51,708 bases of DNA, taken from the NCBI GenBank assembly GCA_963820955.1, contig CAWGCA010000035.1:1-51708 (forward strand), written 5' to 3'. The translations under genes and the position numbers were made by a program. The DNA is from CAWGCA01 sp963820955 (GTDB lineage: Bacteria > Pseudomonadota > Gammaproteobacteria > Chromatiales > Chromatiaceae). Positions 9,629-19,158 of the stretch are shown here, piece by piece (position 1 is the stretch's first letter; every line of letters starts with the position of its first letter). Below the pieces are notes generated by a model. It ran no database searches. It was not told the origin of the DNA and worked only from the letters and a program-made list of their open reading frames with translations.

Positions 9629-9676
9629 GTATCATACTCAGCGGTGAAAAGCATAACAGGAATAGCGTGAGGTCGG

Positions 9677-11767
9677 ATGCCCAAGCCCATCGTTAACAGG
9701 GAGTTGATGAAAAACCCGGAGTTCCAGTCCGCTCTGGTCCGTCTCTCCATCTGGTTGTTTGCCGCTGTCTATATCGGTCTCGGGGCGGTGCTGGATTATT
9801 ATGCCGTAAATCTGGTCTACTATTGGTCGTTGTTCGTCGTTTTTCTGGTGCTGTTTTTTGGCATCCTGATCAGTGTGCTGTTTCGTCCCGTATGGGAGAG
9901 GCGCCGCTTTTTTACCCTGCTGCTGGATGTCAGTGCCACCAGTTTTTCGATCTTCCTCACCCACGAGGCGATCAGCCCCTTCTACCTGCTCTATATCTGG
10001 ATTTTTATCTCCTACGGTACCCGTTACGGAAGCCGCTTCCTGATGGCGGCGTCGATCTTGAGCGTTCTGGCCTACAGTCTGGTACTTGCGGCATTGGGGC
10101 AGTGGCAGCAGTACACCTTCGAGGCGGTATTCTTCCTGTTGCTGCTGGTGGTGCTGCCCCTGTATGAATACACCCTGTTGAAAAAACTCCATCAGGCGCG
10201 TCGGGAGGCGGAAGTCTCCGACCGTGCCAAGACCGTGTTTCTCTCCACTATGAGTCATGAACTTCGCACCCCGCTGAGCGGCATCGCGGGTATGACCAGT
10301 CTGCTTCGGGCGACCCCCCTGAACCAGGATCAGAAGGAGTACGTGGATACCATATCCTCGGCCGCCAGCCTGCTAAATTCGCTGATCGGCAACGTACTGG
10401 ACCTGTCAAAAATCGAGGCCTCCCGGTTCGAACTGGAGGCAGCACCTTTCGAGGTCCGGTCACTGTTGCAGGAGGTCTGCGATACTTTGTCCAATCAGGC
10501 GCTGGACAAGGGCCTGGAGTTGGTATGCCGTATCGATCAGCAGGTACCCAGAGTGATTGTCGGAGATGAACTGCGGCTCAAGCAGATTTTGTACAATCTG
10601 ATCGGAAATGCCATCAAGTTCACCGAAAGCGGTGAGGTTGATGTGGCTGCAAGGCCCTCTGCCCCGGGGGAAAAGGGCTTTCCCAACCGGCTTACTATCG
10701 AGGTCAGGGACACGGGGATCGGTATTCCACAACAGGTTCAGAAACATATCTTCGACAGTTTCTGGCAGGCAGACAGCTCTAGCACCCGGGTTCATGGTGG
10801 TACCGGACTTGGCACTACCATCGCGCGCAGTCTCGCCCGGCTGATGGGCGGTGATATCAGTGTGGAGAGCCGGGTAGGGGAAGGCACCAGCTTCCGCATC
10901 GAATTGCCAGTATTGTCCAGCGATTACTCAGAGCCACTGCAGTTTCAAGGGCAGACCGAATTGCGCGCCCTGGTGTTCGAAGTGAATGGCACCAGCCAGC
11001 GGGCCCTGCTGGATGCCTGCGGTGAACTGGGGATCTTGTGTCGTCCAGTCTCCCGAATCAGGGATCTGGCCGAGGCGGTTGGCCGGATGGAGGAAACAGA
11101 GGAAGGGCTGAATCTGGCGATCGTGGCGGATGCACCAGATGGGCTGGAGGTGCGGCGGCTGGTCGATATCCTGCGGCAACACTTGGGGGAGAAGTTGCCG
11201 GTGGTCTGCGTCGGCTACCGAGGGCGGCGCATAGAAGGCCCGGAAGCCTATACCGTATTTCTGCCTAAGCCGGTGACGGTCGGCCCCCTTTGGCGGGCGA
11301 TCCAGGCAGCGGTTGACGGAGCGGTCAATGAGGGAGCGACTGGACGGACGCAGCGGACCGGAGCATCAGTTGAGTTGCGGCGTCCGGTGCGGATCCTGAT
11401 GGCGGAGGATAATGCCATCAACGCCAGGGTATTAGGCTCCCTGCTCGAGGAAATTGGCTGCGAGGTATTCTGGGCCAAGGATGGTGACGAGGCATTGGTG
11501 GCCGCGGCAGAGCAACAGTTCGCCCTGGCATTCATCGATCTCAAGATGCCTAAAACGGATGGTTTTGGTTTTGTCCGGATGCAGCGTATACGGGAGAGGG
11601 ATGGGGAACATCTGCCGATCATTGCCCTCACCGCCGACCTGTCGGGCAGTCTGGAGGAAGATTGTCGCGAGGCGGGAATGGATCAGCTGCTGACCAAGCC
11701 GATAGATCGAAGCCAGCTGCTTCCAATCATCCGTCGGTACACGGACCAGGTGTTTCGGTCTTCCTGA
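9677..11767 (+). CDS. RpfC-like hybrid sensor histidine kinase with receiver domain
   Basis: The 696-residue protein begins with about 170 residues of closely packed membrane segments and has no large periplasmic loop. The layout resembles the sensor part of RpfC, the receptor for diffusible fatty-acid signals in Xanthomonas. The dimerisation/phosphoacceptor domain has His194 in STMSHELRTPL. The ATPase domain shows GNAIKFTESG, DTGIGIP and GTGLGTTIARSLA. A degenerate middle region (about 425-545) is followed by a receiver with AED near 575 and phosphoacceptor Asp621 in FIDLKMPKTDG. RpfC itself also has a C-terminal Hpt domain, absent here. No rpfF or rpfG lies nearby, so the ligand and output are unknown. 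It converges on rnfE, 17 bases away. Confidence 0.88.
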   Translation: MPKPIVNRELMKNPEFQSALVRLSIWLFAAVYIGLGAVLDYYAVNLVYYWSLFVVFLVLFFGILISVLFRPVWERRRFFTLLLDVSATSFSIFLTHEAISPFYLLYIWIFISYGTRYGSRFLMAASILSVLAYSLVLAALGQWQQYTFEAVFFLLLLVVLPLYEYTLLKKLHQARREAEVSDRAKTVFLSTMSHELRTPLSGIAGMTSLLRATPLNQDQKEYVDTISSAASLLNSLIGNVLDLSKIEASRFELEAAPFEVRSLLQEVCDTLSNQALDKGLELVCRIDQQVPRVIVGDELRLKQILYNLIGNAIKFTESGEVDVAARPSAPGEKGFPNRLTIEVRDTGIGIPQQVQKHIFDSFWQADSSSTRVHGGTGLGTTIARSLARLMGGDISVESRVGEGTSFRIELPVLSSDYSEPLQFQGQTELRALVFEVNGTSQRALLDACGELGILCRPVSRIRDLAEAVGRMEETEEGLNLAIVADAPDGLEVRRLVDILRQHLGEKLPVVCVGYRGRRIEGPEAYTVFLPKPVTVGPLWRAIQAAVDGAVNEGATGRTQRTGASVELRRPVRILMAEDNAINARVLGSLLEEIGCEVFWAKDGDEALVAAAEQQFALAFIDLKMPKTDGFGFVRMQRIRERDGEHLPIIALTADLSGSLEEDCREAGMDQLLTKPIDRSQLLPIIRRYTDQVFRSS

Positions 11768-11784
11768 ACCGGGACTCCGAGCCG

Positions 11785-12480
11785 TTAACCGGCGCTGGGC
11801 TCTGCCTGGGCCGGCTGCTCGTTGGTCACTTGGCGAGTCTTTGTCAAACCCCTGTCGATGATATTTTTCAGGGCGATCAGGAAGCCTAATCCGAAGAAGG
11901 CGCCGGGGGGCAGAATAGCGATGAGCATGCCCTGAAAGTCATCCCCAAAGTGCAGGGTCAGTCCAGTGGCCGCTGCACCGAACATCAGATCCGCCTGGGA
12001 AAAGAGACTCCCTGAGCCGAGCATCTCGCGAACTCCCCCCAGTGTCACCAGCACCAGTGTGAACCCGGCCCCCATGGACAGTCCGTCGATCAGCGACGGG
12101 ACTAACCCATTTCTCGAGGCAAAGGCCTCGGCCCGGCCAATGATGGCGCAATTGGTCACGATCAAAGGGATAAAGATACCGAGTACCTTGTAGAGTTCGT
12201 GAAACCAGGCATTCATGCTCAGTTCCACCGCCGTAACGAAGGAGGCGATGACGATCACGAATACCGGCAGCCGCACCTCCGGTCGCACCAGGTTGCGAAT
12301 CAGCGATACGGTGCTGTTGGAGAGGGCGAGGACCAGTGTGGTGGCGATACCGAGTCCCAGGCCGTTGATCGCCGTATTGGTGACTGCCAACAGGGGACAT
12401 AGACCGAGCAGCGCCACCAGCGCTTGATTGTTGCTCCACAGTCCCTGCCTGATCAGTTGCCCATATCTGCTCTCAGCCAT
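11785..12480 (-). CDS. rnfE: Rnf electron transport complex subunit RnfE
   Basis: RnfE is an integral membrane subunit of the Rnf complex, which couples electron flow between NADH and ferredoxin to ion movement; in E. coli the same complex (Rsx) resets SoxR. The 231-residue protein starts MAESRYGQLIRQGLW at 12480, overlapping the end of rnfG by 8 bases. It has six hydrophobic helices and the conserved TNCAIIGRAEAFAS stretch, where the Cys is thought to help hold an intramembrane iron-sulfur cluster with RnfA. It is the last gene of the operon. A longer upstream frame exists but lies inside rnfG. Confidence 0.94.
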   Translation of the reverse strand: MAESRYGQLIRQGLWSNNQALVALLGLCPLLAVTNTAINGLGLGIATTLVLALSNSTVSLIRNLVRPEVRLPVFVIVIASFVTAVELSMNAWFHELYKVLGIFIPLIVTNCAIIGRAEAFASRNGLVPSLIDGLSMGAGFTLVLVTLGGVREMLGSGSLFSQADLMFGAAATGLTLHFGDDFQGMLIAILPPGAFFGLGFLIALKNIIDRGLTKTRQVTNEQPAQAEPSAG

Positions 12481-13135
12481 GAACTTTGTCCTCCTTGGGC
12501 GGCAGGCTTGGGGTTTTTTCCGCAGTCTCGCCGAACAGTTGGCCACCGTCATCGTTGAAGAAGAGCAGCGTTCGCTTTACCGCCTCAACGATTGATCGCG
12601 GTGTGACGGTAGCGCCGGTAAACTGGTCGAAATCCCCCCCGTCGCGTTTAACTTTCCAGCGCGAGATCGGGGGGTTGGTCAGAGATTTACCCCGGAAACT
12701 GTGAATCCAGTCCGAGCGCCTCTCCTCAACCTTGTCTCCAAGCCCGGGGGTCTCCTTATGTGAAACCACCCGCACCCCGCCAAGGGAACCATCCGCGCGC
12801 ACCGCCACCAGGAGTTTTATCGGGCCGCTGTATCCATCCGGCACCAGGGAGGTGAAGACTGCGGCCACAGGTTGTCCCTGCTTCCGCCCCAGGTAGACCC
12901 TGGTCTGCTCTGCCCCCAGGCGGCCGAGGTCGCTTACCGTCACCCGATCATCGATGATGTCGTTGTCGATGGTATCCGGTGGCACCAGGGCGTTGAGCTT
13001 ACGCAACAGTGAAGCCCGCTCATTGGCGGCGATACGATCCGCTGTCTGCTGGTAGGTGTAGGCGACCAGACTGCTGCCGGTGACGGCGAACAGGGTGAGG
13101 GTCAGGGCCGCGAGTACCACTGGATGTTTAGTCAT
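12473..13135 (-). CDS. rnfG: Rnf complex subunit RnfG (covalent FMN)
   Basis: RnfG is a membrane-anchored periplasmic flavoprotein of the Rnf complex. The 220-residue product starts MTKHPVVLAALTLTLF, a single N-terminal anchor. The FMN-bearing threonine lies in FTGATVTPRSIVEAV near residue 180, a close variant of the S/T-GAT flavinylation motif. The segment HKETPGLGDKV is also typical of the family. The start at 13135 overlaps rnfD by 8 bases, in line with translational coupling. Confidence 0.94.
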   Translation of the reverse strand: MTKHPVVLAALTLTLFAVTGSSLVAYTYQQTADRIAANERASLLRKLNALVPPDTIDNDIIDDRVTVSDLGRLGAEQTRVYLGRKQGQPVAAVFTSLVPDGYSGPIKLLVAVRADGSLGGVRVVSHKETPGLGDKVEERRSDWIHSFRGKSLTNPPISRWKVKRDGGDFDQFTGATVTPRSIVEAVKRTLLFFNDDGGQLFGETAEKTPSLPPKEDKVHG

Positions 13136-14171
13136 CTTTTTTCCCCTGATGGCCGAACACCCGGGGCTGGGTGTAGTAGTCGATGGTTGGAGCCGCCATA
13201 TTGAGCAGCAGCACGGCAAACGCCACCGCGTCTGGATACCCCCCCCAGGTACGGATTATGTAAACCATTACGCCGATAGCGGCGCCATAGATCACCTGGC
13301 CCTTCTTAGTGGTGCAGGCGCTCACTGGATCGGTGGCGATAAAAAAGGCCCCTAAAATGGCCCCGCCGCTGAACAGATGGAACAAGCCGAAAGGGTGGGT
13401 CTCCTGGTCGAGGAAATGAAATAGCATGGCGATGACCAGCAATCCGCCCAGCATGGAGAGCGGGATGTGCCAACTGATCACCCGCTTGTAGAGCAGGACC
13501 AGGCCGCCGAGCAGAAACCAGTTGCCTACCCACTCCCAGCCGCGGCCCCCGAAATCACCCCACAAGGGGCTTTGCCGGATCTCGCTGATCATCAGGTTCA
13601 TGTCCAGTTGGGTGCGCATGCTGTCAAGGGGTGTAGCCATGGTCAGCGCGTCCCACTGCAACCCGGGCGGCAGGCTGCCGGTGAAGATTACCGCCAGTGT
13701 TTGCCCGATATCCAGGGGATGAGAATTCAGCATTTCCGGCGGCAGCCAGGCGGTCATCTCCACCGGGTATGAGATCAGCAGCAGCACATACCCGGCCATG
13801 GCCGGGTTGAACGGGTTATATCCGATCCCGCCATACAGCTGCTTGACCACCAGAATGGCAAATGCAACGCCCAGCACCGTCATCCACCAGGGGAGCAGGG
13901 GCGGCACTGTCAGGGCGAACAGCAGCGCGGTAACCACAGCGCTCATATCCGCCAGCACGGGGCCTATTGGTCGCCCCCTCAACTGCAGTGCCAGTGCCTC
14001 ACAGGCTACAGCGGTTGCGCTGGCCAGCAGTATGTTGACGAGTACGCCCCAGCCAAAGTACCAGATCATGGCCAGGGAGCCGGGGATCAGTGCCAGGATT
14101 ACCCACAGCATGGTCTTGGCCACGCTGTTTGGGCCGTGGCCATGGGGTGATGTAATGGAGGGATAGCGCAT
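13128..14171 (-). CDS. rnfD: Rnf complex subunit RnfD (covalent FMN)
   Basis: RnfD is an integral membrane subunit with a covalently bound FMN. The 347-residue protein starts MRYPSITSPHGHGPNSV and has about nine or ten hydrophobic helices. The likely flavinylation threonine lies in LTMATPLDSM, the place of the usual S-GATPL motif; here Gly is replaced by Met, so the motif is slightly unusual. GYNPFNPAMAGY is the conserved loop. It sits 3 bases after rnfC and overlaps rnfG. Confidence 0.94.
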   Translation of the reverse strand: MRYPSITSPHGHGPNSVAKTMLWVILALIPGSLAMIWYFGWGVLVNILLASATAVACEALALQLRGRPIGPVLADMSAVVTALLFALTVPPLLPWWMTVLGVAFAILVVKQLYGGIGYNPFNPAMAGYVLLLISYPVEMTAWLPPEMLNSHPLDIGQTLAVIFTGSLPPGLQWDALTMATPLDSMRTQLDMNLMISEIRQSPLWGDFGGRGWEWVGNWFLLGGLVLLYKRVISWHIPLSMLGGLLVIAMLFHFLDQETHPFGLFHLFSGGAILGAFFIATDPVSACTTKKGQVIYGAAIGVMVYIIRTWGGYPDAVAFAVLLLNMAAPTIDYYTQPRVFGHQGKKDD

Positions 14172-14174
14172 CCG

Positions 14175-15896
14175 TTATCGGTCCTGGGATTCTGTTGTCT
14201 GCCCCTCACCTTCGGGGTTTCCCCCGGGAGAGGCCTCTTTCCTGCGGGCATCCGCCTGATTGATCTTCCGCTGCTGATCCGCAGTCAGATTTCCCGTATT
14301 CCCCGGCAGATTTCCCGCGGATGCGAGCTTTGCCTTTTTTTCCGCGGCCCGTTTCATGGCGGCCTCTATAGCCGCTTTTTTCGGGTCTTCGGCAGACCCT
14401 TTGCCCGCTGCCGGCTTTTTGGCCAGGGCGTCTTTCTTCTTCTTCAGACGCGCCTTTTTCTCTGCCTCTATCCTGGCCAGTCGTTGCTCTCTGGCCTGGT
14501 GGCGCTGGCGGGCGCGCTCGGCCTTCTTCTTGTCCCGCTCCTGGGCCCAGCTCTCGTTTTTGGCATAGCGGTAATACTGGACCAGCGGTATCTGCGCCGG
14601 GCAGACGTAAGAGCAGCAGCCGCACTCTATACAGTCGAACAGATGGTACTCCTGGGCCTTCTCCAGGTCTTTGGCCCGCGAGTACCAGTAAAGCTGCTGC
14701 GGAAGCAGACTGGCGGGACAGACCGCAGCGCAGTCGCCACAGCGGATGCAGGCCGTTGCCGGGGCGGCAGGAGGGGCCTCTGTGACGCTTGCCGCCAACA
14801 GACAGTTGGTCGCCTTGGTAACGGGGGCCCTGTCATCCTGCAGGGTGAATCCCATCATTGGGCCTCCCAGGATCAAGCGGGAGATCGCCTTGGTATAGCC
14901 TCCGGCCTGCCCGATCAGTTCGCAAGCGGGCGTGCCGATAAGCACCTCCAGGTTCCTTGGTTCCGCAACACCCTCTCCGGTAACCGTCACATAGCGGGAG
15001 ATCAGGGGTTTGCCTTCCAATATCGCATCCGCCACGGCTGCGGCGGTGCCCACGTTGTGGCAAACGATCCCGATATGCGCAGGTATAGCGCCGGAGGGGA
15101 CCTCCTCTCCCGTCAGCACCCTGATCAGCTGTTTCTCCCCTCCGCTGGGATAGAGGGTGGGGATGGTCACAATCTGCATCCGGTGCTGTTCGTAATCGGC
15201 CACTGCCCGGGTCATCGCGGCAATGGCTCTGGACTTGTTATCCTCGATCCCGACCAGGCATTTTTCGGCGCCCAGCAGATGTCGCAGGAAAGACACGCCT
15301 GCGATCACCCGGCTCGCCTGTTTCTGCATCAGCATGTCGTCGCAGCTGATGTAGGGTTCGCACTCGGCACCATTGATAATCAGGGTGTGAATCCGATGGC
15401 GTGGGCCCGGTCTCAGCTTGACGCTGGTGGGGAAGGCGGCGCCGCCCAGGCCGACGATACCGGCGTTGTGAATGCGCTGCCGCAGTTCCTCTGGATCGAG
15501 TGCTGTGAGGTCGATGATTGGCTCGGGTAAGCCAGGGTCCCACTGATCCCTGCCGTCGGTCTCGATTACGATGCAGGGCGCCGCGAGCCCGGAGACATGG
15601 GGGATGGGGAAGTCTCCGATCTCGACCACCCGGCCGGAACTGGAGGCGTGAATCGGGGCGCTGACTGCCCCGTGGGGCGCGGCAATCATCTGCCCCTTGT
15701 GCACCTGATCACCTACCGCCACCAGGGGTTGGGCGGCTTCCCCGATATGCTGCTGCAGCGGCAGTATCAGCCGCTTGGGCAGGGCGGCAGACTCTACCGG
15801 ACGGGCGGTGGACTGGCTCTTGTTGTCAGGCAGATGCAGCCCGCCGTGAAAGCGGTAAAGCCTGCGTTGGGGTCGGTCGGTCGGTGGATAATGCAT
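14175..15896 (-). CDS. rnfC: Rnf complex subunit RnfC (NADH-binding)
   Basis: RnfC is the cytoplasmic NADH-oxidising/ferredoxin-side subunit. I choose the ATG at 15896 (MHYPPTDRPQRRLYRFHGGLHL), giving 573 residues; a longer frame reaches into rnfB. Features are an NADH/FMN-binding core with the GGAAFPTSVKL stretch, and two 4Fe-4S clusters with CIRCGDCAAVCP and CIECGCCSYVCP around residues 370-430. The C-terminal ~130 residues are a lysine/alanine-rich charged helix (repeated KKA, ARQR), similar to but shorter than the long repetitive tail of E. coli RsxC. Confidence 0.95.
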   Translation of the reverse strand: MHYPPTDRPQRRLYRFHGGLHLPDNKSQSTARPVESAALPKRLILPLQQHIGEAAQPLVAVGDQVHKGQMIAAPHGAVSAPIHASSSGRVVEIGDFPIPHVSGLAAPCIVIETDGRDQWDPGLPEPIIDLTALDPEELRQRIHNAGIVGLGGAAFPTSVKLRPGPRHRIHTLIINGAECEPYISCDDMLMQKQASRVIAGVSFLRHLLGAEKCLVGIEDNKSRAIAAMTRAVADYEQHRMQIVTIPTLYPSGGEKQLIRVLTGEEVPSGAIPAHIGIVCHNVGTAAAVADAILEGKPLISRYVTVTGEGVAEPRNLEVLIGTPACELIGQAGGYTKAISRLILGGPMMGFTLQDDRAPVTKATNCLLAASVTEAPPAAPATACIRCGDCAAVCPASLLPQQLYWYSRAKDLEKAQEYHLFDCIECGCCSYVCPAQIPLVQYYRYAKNESWAQERDKKKAERARQRHQAREQRLARIEAEKKARLKKKKDALAKKPAAGKGSAEDPKKAAIEAAMKRAAEKKAKLASAGNLPGNTGNLTADQQRKINQADARRKEASPGGNPEGEGQTTESQDR

Positions 15897-15910
15897 AATT
15901 TTACCAGGCC

Positions 15911-16483
15911 CTAACCGAATGCCGTTGCCGTATCGATCGATTCCGTCCCCTGGCGATCGGGGGACGGCCATTTCCAGCTGCCCGGCTCCTCTTTGATCGG
16001 CAGCATGTGAATACACTCCACCGGGCAGGGGGGGATGCAGAGTTCGCAACCGGTGCATTCGTTGGCAATGACCGTATGCATCTGTTTGGCCGCCCCCAGG
16101 ATGGCATCCACCGGGCAGGCCTGGATGCAGAGGGTACAGCCGATACACTCCTGTTCCACGATCACTGCGACGGCCTTTGCTTTTTCCTCGGCCGCCTCGG
16201 CGTCGAGGGGCAGCGGATCCTTTCCGAGCAGATCCGCCAGCGCAATCATGGTGGTTTCACCGCCGGGGGGGCATAAGTTGATCTGCGCCTCTCCCGTGGC
16301 GATCGCTTCGGCGTAGGGCCGACACCCGGCAAAGCCGCACTGGCCGCATTGGGTCTGCGGCAGCAAAGCGTCGACCTTGTCTGCCACCGGGTCCCCCTCT
16401 ACGTGGAAGCGGATGGCGGAGTAACCCAGCAGAAGGCCAAAGGCCAGGGCCAGAAAAGAGAGGGTGATGACGGCGATCAACAT
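15911..16483 (-). CDS. rnfB: Rnf complex subunit RnfB (ferredoxin-like)
   Basis: RnfB is the multi-cluster ferredoxin-like subunit thought to exchange electrons with ferredoxin. The 190-residue protein has an N-terminal membrane anchor (about 1-25), then CGQCGFAGCRPYAEAI with a fourth Cys in NLCPPGG, and two 4Fe-4S motifs, CIGCTLCIQACP and CTGCELCIPPCP, in the C-terminal half. It is 15 bases from rnfA and 14 from rnfC. Confidence 0.96.
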   Translation of the reverse strand: MLIAVITLSFLALAFGLLLGYSAIRFHVEGDPVADKVDALLPQTQCGQCGFAGCRPYAEAIATGEAQINLCPPGGETTMIALADLLGKDPLPLDAEAAEEKAKAVAVIVEQECIGCTLCIQACPVDAILGAAKQMHTVIANECTGCELCIPPCPVECIHMLPIKEEPGSWKWPSPDRQGTESIDTATAFG

Positions 16484-16498
16484 GGAGGTGCGGGCTCC

Positions 16499-17080
16499 TC
16501 AGCTGGACACCAGACCGGCGAATCCCATGAAGGCCAAAGACATGAGACCCGCTGTGATCAGGGCGATCGCGCTGCCCTGGAAGGGTGCCGGCACGTCGGC
16601 CACGGCCACCCGCTCGCGGACGGCGGCGAACAGCACCAGCACCATCGAGAAACCCAGGGCCGCCCCAAAACCGTAGAGCGCGGACTCTACGAAGTTGTGT
16701 GCCTCCTGCACATTCAGCAGCGCTACGCCCAACACTGCACAGTTGGTGGTGATCAGCGGCAGGAAGATGCCCAGGACCTGATACAGCAGCGGGCTGGTTT
16801 TGTGCATGATGGTTTCGGTGAACTGCACAACGGCGGCGATCACCAGGATGAATGCGATGGTGCGCAGGTATTCCAGTTCCAGCGGAACCAGCAGGTGCTG
16901 GTTGATCAGATAACTGCAGACCGAGGAGAGGGTCAGCACGAAGGTGGTGGCCAGCCCCATGCCAACGGCGGTCTCCAGTTTTCGCGACACCCCCATGAAT
17001 GGGCAGAGGCCGAGGAATTTCACCAGAACGAAGTTGTTGACCAGGACGGTGCTGATGAGGATGAGGGCATACTCTTTCAT
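16499..17080 (-). CDS. rnfA: Rnf complex subunit RnfA
   Basis: RnfA is a six-helix membrane subunit homologous to RnfE and NqrD/NqrE, with inverted topology. The 193-residue protein starts MKEYALILISTVLVNNFVL and has the family motifs GLCPFMGVSR and TTNCAVLGVALLN, the latter with the cluster-binding Cys. It is the first Rnf gene and follows metG by 41 bases, so the complex may be co-transcribed with metG unless a promoter lies in that gap. Confidence 0.96.
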   Translation of the reverse strand: MKEYALILISTVLVNNFVLVKFLGLCPFMGVSRKLETAVGMGLATTFVLTLSSVCSYLINQHLLVPLELEYLRTIAFILVIAAVVQFTETIMHKTSPLLYQVLGIFLPLITTNCAVLGVALLNVQEAHNFVESALYGFGAALGFSMVLVLFAAVRERVAVADVPAPFQGSAIALITAGLMSLAFMGFAGLVSS

Positions 17081-17121
17081 TGGGGTGTTGTCAGTCAGCT
17101 GATCGCGATATATCCGGACTG

Positions 17122-19158
17122 CTACTTGATTCTCATGCCTGGTTGGGCGCCTGTGTCTGGGCTGAGCAGAAATATATCCTCTCCGCCAGGCCCGGCCGCC
17201 AGCACCATCCCTTCGGAGGTGCCGAAGCGCATTTTCCTTGGGGCCAGATTCGCCACCATCACCGTCAGCCGCCCCTCCAACTGCTCCGGGGTGTAGGCGG
17301 ACTTGATACCGGCGAAGACATTGCGAGTTTCCCCTCCAAGGTCCAGGGTCAGCTGCAACAGCTTGTCGGCCTTCTCCACCTGATCGGCTTTGAGTATTTT
17401 GACCACCCGCAGGTCGAGCTTTGCAAAATCCGGGAATTCGATAGGCGGCGCAATGGGATCATGTAGCAGTGGCCCCGCGGGTTTGGCCGCCTGCGCCTGT
17501 TGCTCCAGATCCGGTTTGGAATCCTCAACCATGGCGGCTATCTGCTGCCCCTCGACCCGCACCATGAGCGGCTTGAACTTGGCAATCAGGTGGTCGGTCA
17601 GGGGGGTGGCCAAAGCCTCCCAGGTAAGCGGCGGCACCTGGAGAAAGCGCTCTGATTTTTCCGCTGTGGCCGGCAGAATGGGGCGAAGGTAGCCGATCAG
17701 CAGGCGGAACAGATTGATCCCCATGGAGCAGACTTCATGCAGTTCCCGCTCCTTACCCTCCTCTTTGGCCATGATCCAGGGTTTCTTCTCGTCGATGTAC
17801 TGATTGGCGCGGTCGGCCAATGTCATGATCTCGCGAACAGCGCGGCTGAACTCCCGTTTGTCGTAGTGGCTGGCGATGGTTTGGCCGGCCTGGACGAATT
17901 CCTCGAACAGGGTTTGCTCAGGGATGATATCGGCCAGTCGGTTATCGAACCGCTTTTTCAGAAATCCGGCGCAGCGGCTGGCGATGTTGATCACCTTGCC
18001 TACCAGGTCGGAATTGACGCGGGCGGCGAAGTCCTCCAGGTTGAGGTCGATGTCCTCCACCCCGGAACCCAGTTTCGCGGCAAAGTAGTAACGCAGATAT
18101 TCCGGGTTGAGATGATCCAGATAGGTGCGGGCCTGGATAAAGGTGCCGCGCGATTTCGACATCTTCTGGCCATCCACAGTGAGAAAGCCGTGGGAGAAAA
18201 TGGCGGTGGGGGTGCGGAAGCCGGCGCCATGGAGCATCGCAGGCCAGAACAGGGCGTGGAAGTAGATGATGTCCTTGCCAATGAAGTGGTAAAGCTCGGC
18301 TTCCGAGTCGCTGGCCCAGAAGGTATCGAATTCGAGGCCCTCGGTGCGGTCGCAGAGGTTGCGGAAACTGGCCATGTAGCCGATTGGTGCGTCCAGCCAG
18401 ACATAGAAATACTTGCCTGGGTGATCCGGGATCTCAAAACCAAAATAGGGTGCGTCGCGGGAGATGTCCCACTCCTGCAGGCCGGCATTGAACCACTCGT
18501 CCAATTTGTTGGCTACCTCAGCCTGGAGGTGGTCACCCCGGGTCCATTCCCTGAGCATCGTTTCGAAGTCGCCCAGCCGGAAGAAGTAATGCTCCGACTC
18601 ACGGTACTCCGGAGTCACTCCAGAGACGGCGGAGACCGGATTCTTCAATTCGCTAGGGGAGTAGCTGGCGCCGCAGACCTCGCAATTGTCGCCGTACTGG
18701 TCGTCGCTTCCACACTTGGGACACTCTCCCTTGATAAAACGGTCTGGCAGAAACATCTGCTCCGCCGGATCATAGGCCTGGGTGATGGCGCGCCGGCTGA
18801 TATGGCCGGCATCCCGGTTGCGCTCATAGATAGTATTGGCGTAGTGACGATTCTCATCCGAGTGAGTCGAATGGTAGTTATCGAATCCGATCCTGAATTC
18901 GGTGAAATCGGCCTGGTGTTCGGCAGAGATCCTGCTGATCAGGGCTTCGGGCTCGATTCCCTCCTGCCGGGCACGCAGCATGATCGGTGTGCCGTGGGCA
19001 TCGTCGGCGCAGATATAAATGCACTCATGTCCCCGCATTAGCTGAAAACGCACCCAGATATCCGTCTGGATATACTCCACCAGATGCCCGATGTGGATCG
19101 GGCCGTTGGCGTAGGGGAGGGCGCTGGTTACCAGGATTTTTCGCGCAATGTGAGTCAT
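17122..19158 (-). CDS. metG: Methionyl-tRNA synthetase
   Basis: MetG charges tRNA-Met and initiator tRNA. The 678-residue enzyme has HIGH at 22-25 (after PYANGP), a zinc knuckle with Cys146, Cys149, Cys159 and Cys162, and KMSKS at 332-336. A C-terminal EMAP-like tRNA-binding/dimerisation domain covers about 575-678, with FAKLDLRVVKI and APRKMRFGTSEGM. Length is as in E. coli (677). It is divergent from apbC, as in E. coli, and leads the rnf operon. Confidence 0.97.
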   Translation of the reverse strand: MTHIARKILVTSALPYANGPIHIGHLVEYIQTDIWVRFQLMRGHECIYICADDAHGTPIMLRARQEGIEPEALISRISAEHQADFTEFRIGFDNYHSTHSDENRHYANTIYERNRDAGHISRRAITQAYDPAEQMFLPDRFIKGECPKCGSDDQYGDNCEVCGASYSPSELKNPVSAVSGVTPEYRESEHYFFRLGDFETMLREWTRGDHLQAEVANKLDEWFNAGLQEWDISRDAPYFGFEIPDHPGKYFYVWLDAPIGYMASFRNLCDRTEGLEFDTFWASDSEAELYHFIGKDIIYFHALFWPAMLHGAGFRTPTAIFSHGFLTVDGQKMSKSRGTFIQARTYLDHLNPEYLRYYFAAKLGSGVEDIDLNLEDFAARVNSDLVGKVINIASRCAGFLKKRFDNRLADIIPEQTLFEEFVQAGQTIASHYDKREFSRAVREIMTLADRANQYIDEKKPWIMAKEEGKERELHEVCSMGINLFRLLIGYLRPILPATAEKSERFLQVPPLTWEALATPLTDHLIAKFKPLMVRVEGQQIAAMVEDSKPDLEQQAQAAKPAGPLLHDPIAPPIEFPDFAKLDLRVVKILKADQVEKADKLLQLTLDLGGETRNVFAGIKSAYTPEQLEGRLTVMVANLAPRKMRFGTSEGMVLAAGPGGEDIFLLSPDTGAQPGMRIK

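Noticed and set aside
17737..19041. 434-codon open frame antisense to metG, and similar ones antisense to rnfC, ilvI, ilvC and leuA
   Set aside because: They are antisense shadows of clear genes and their translations lack domains.
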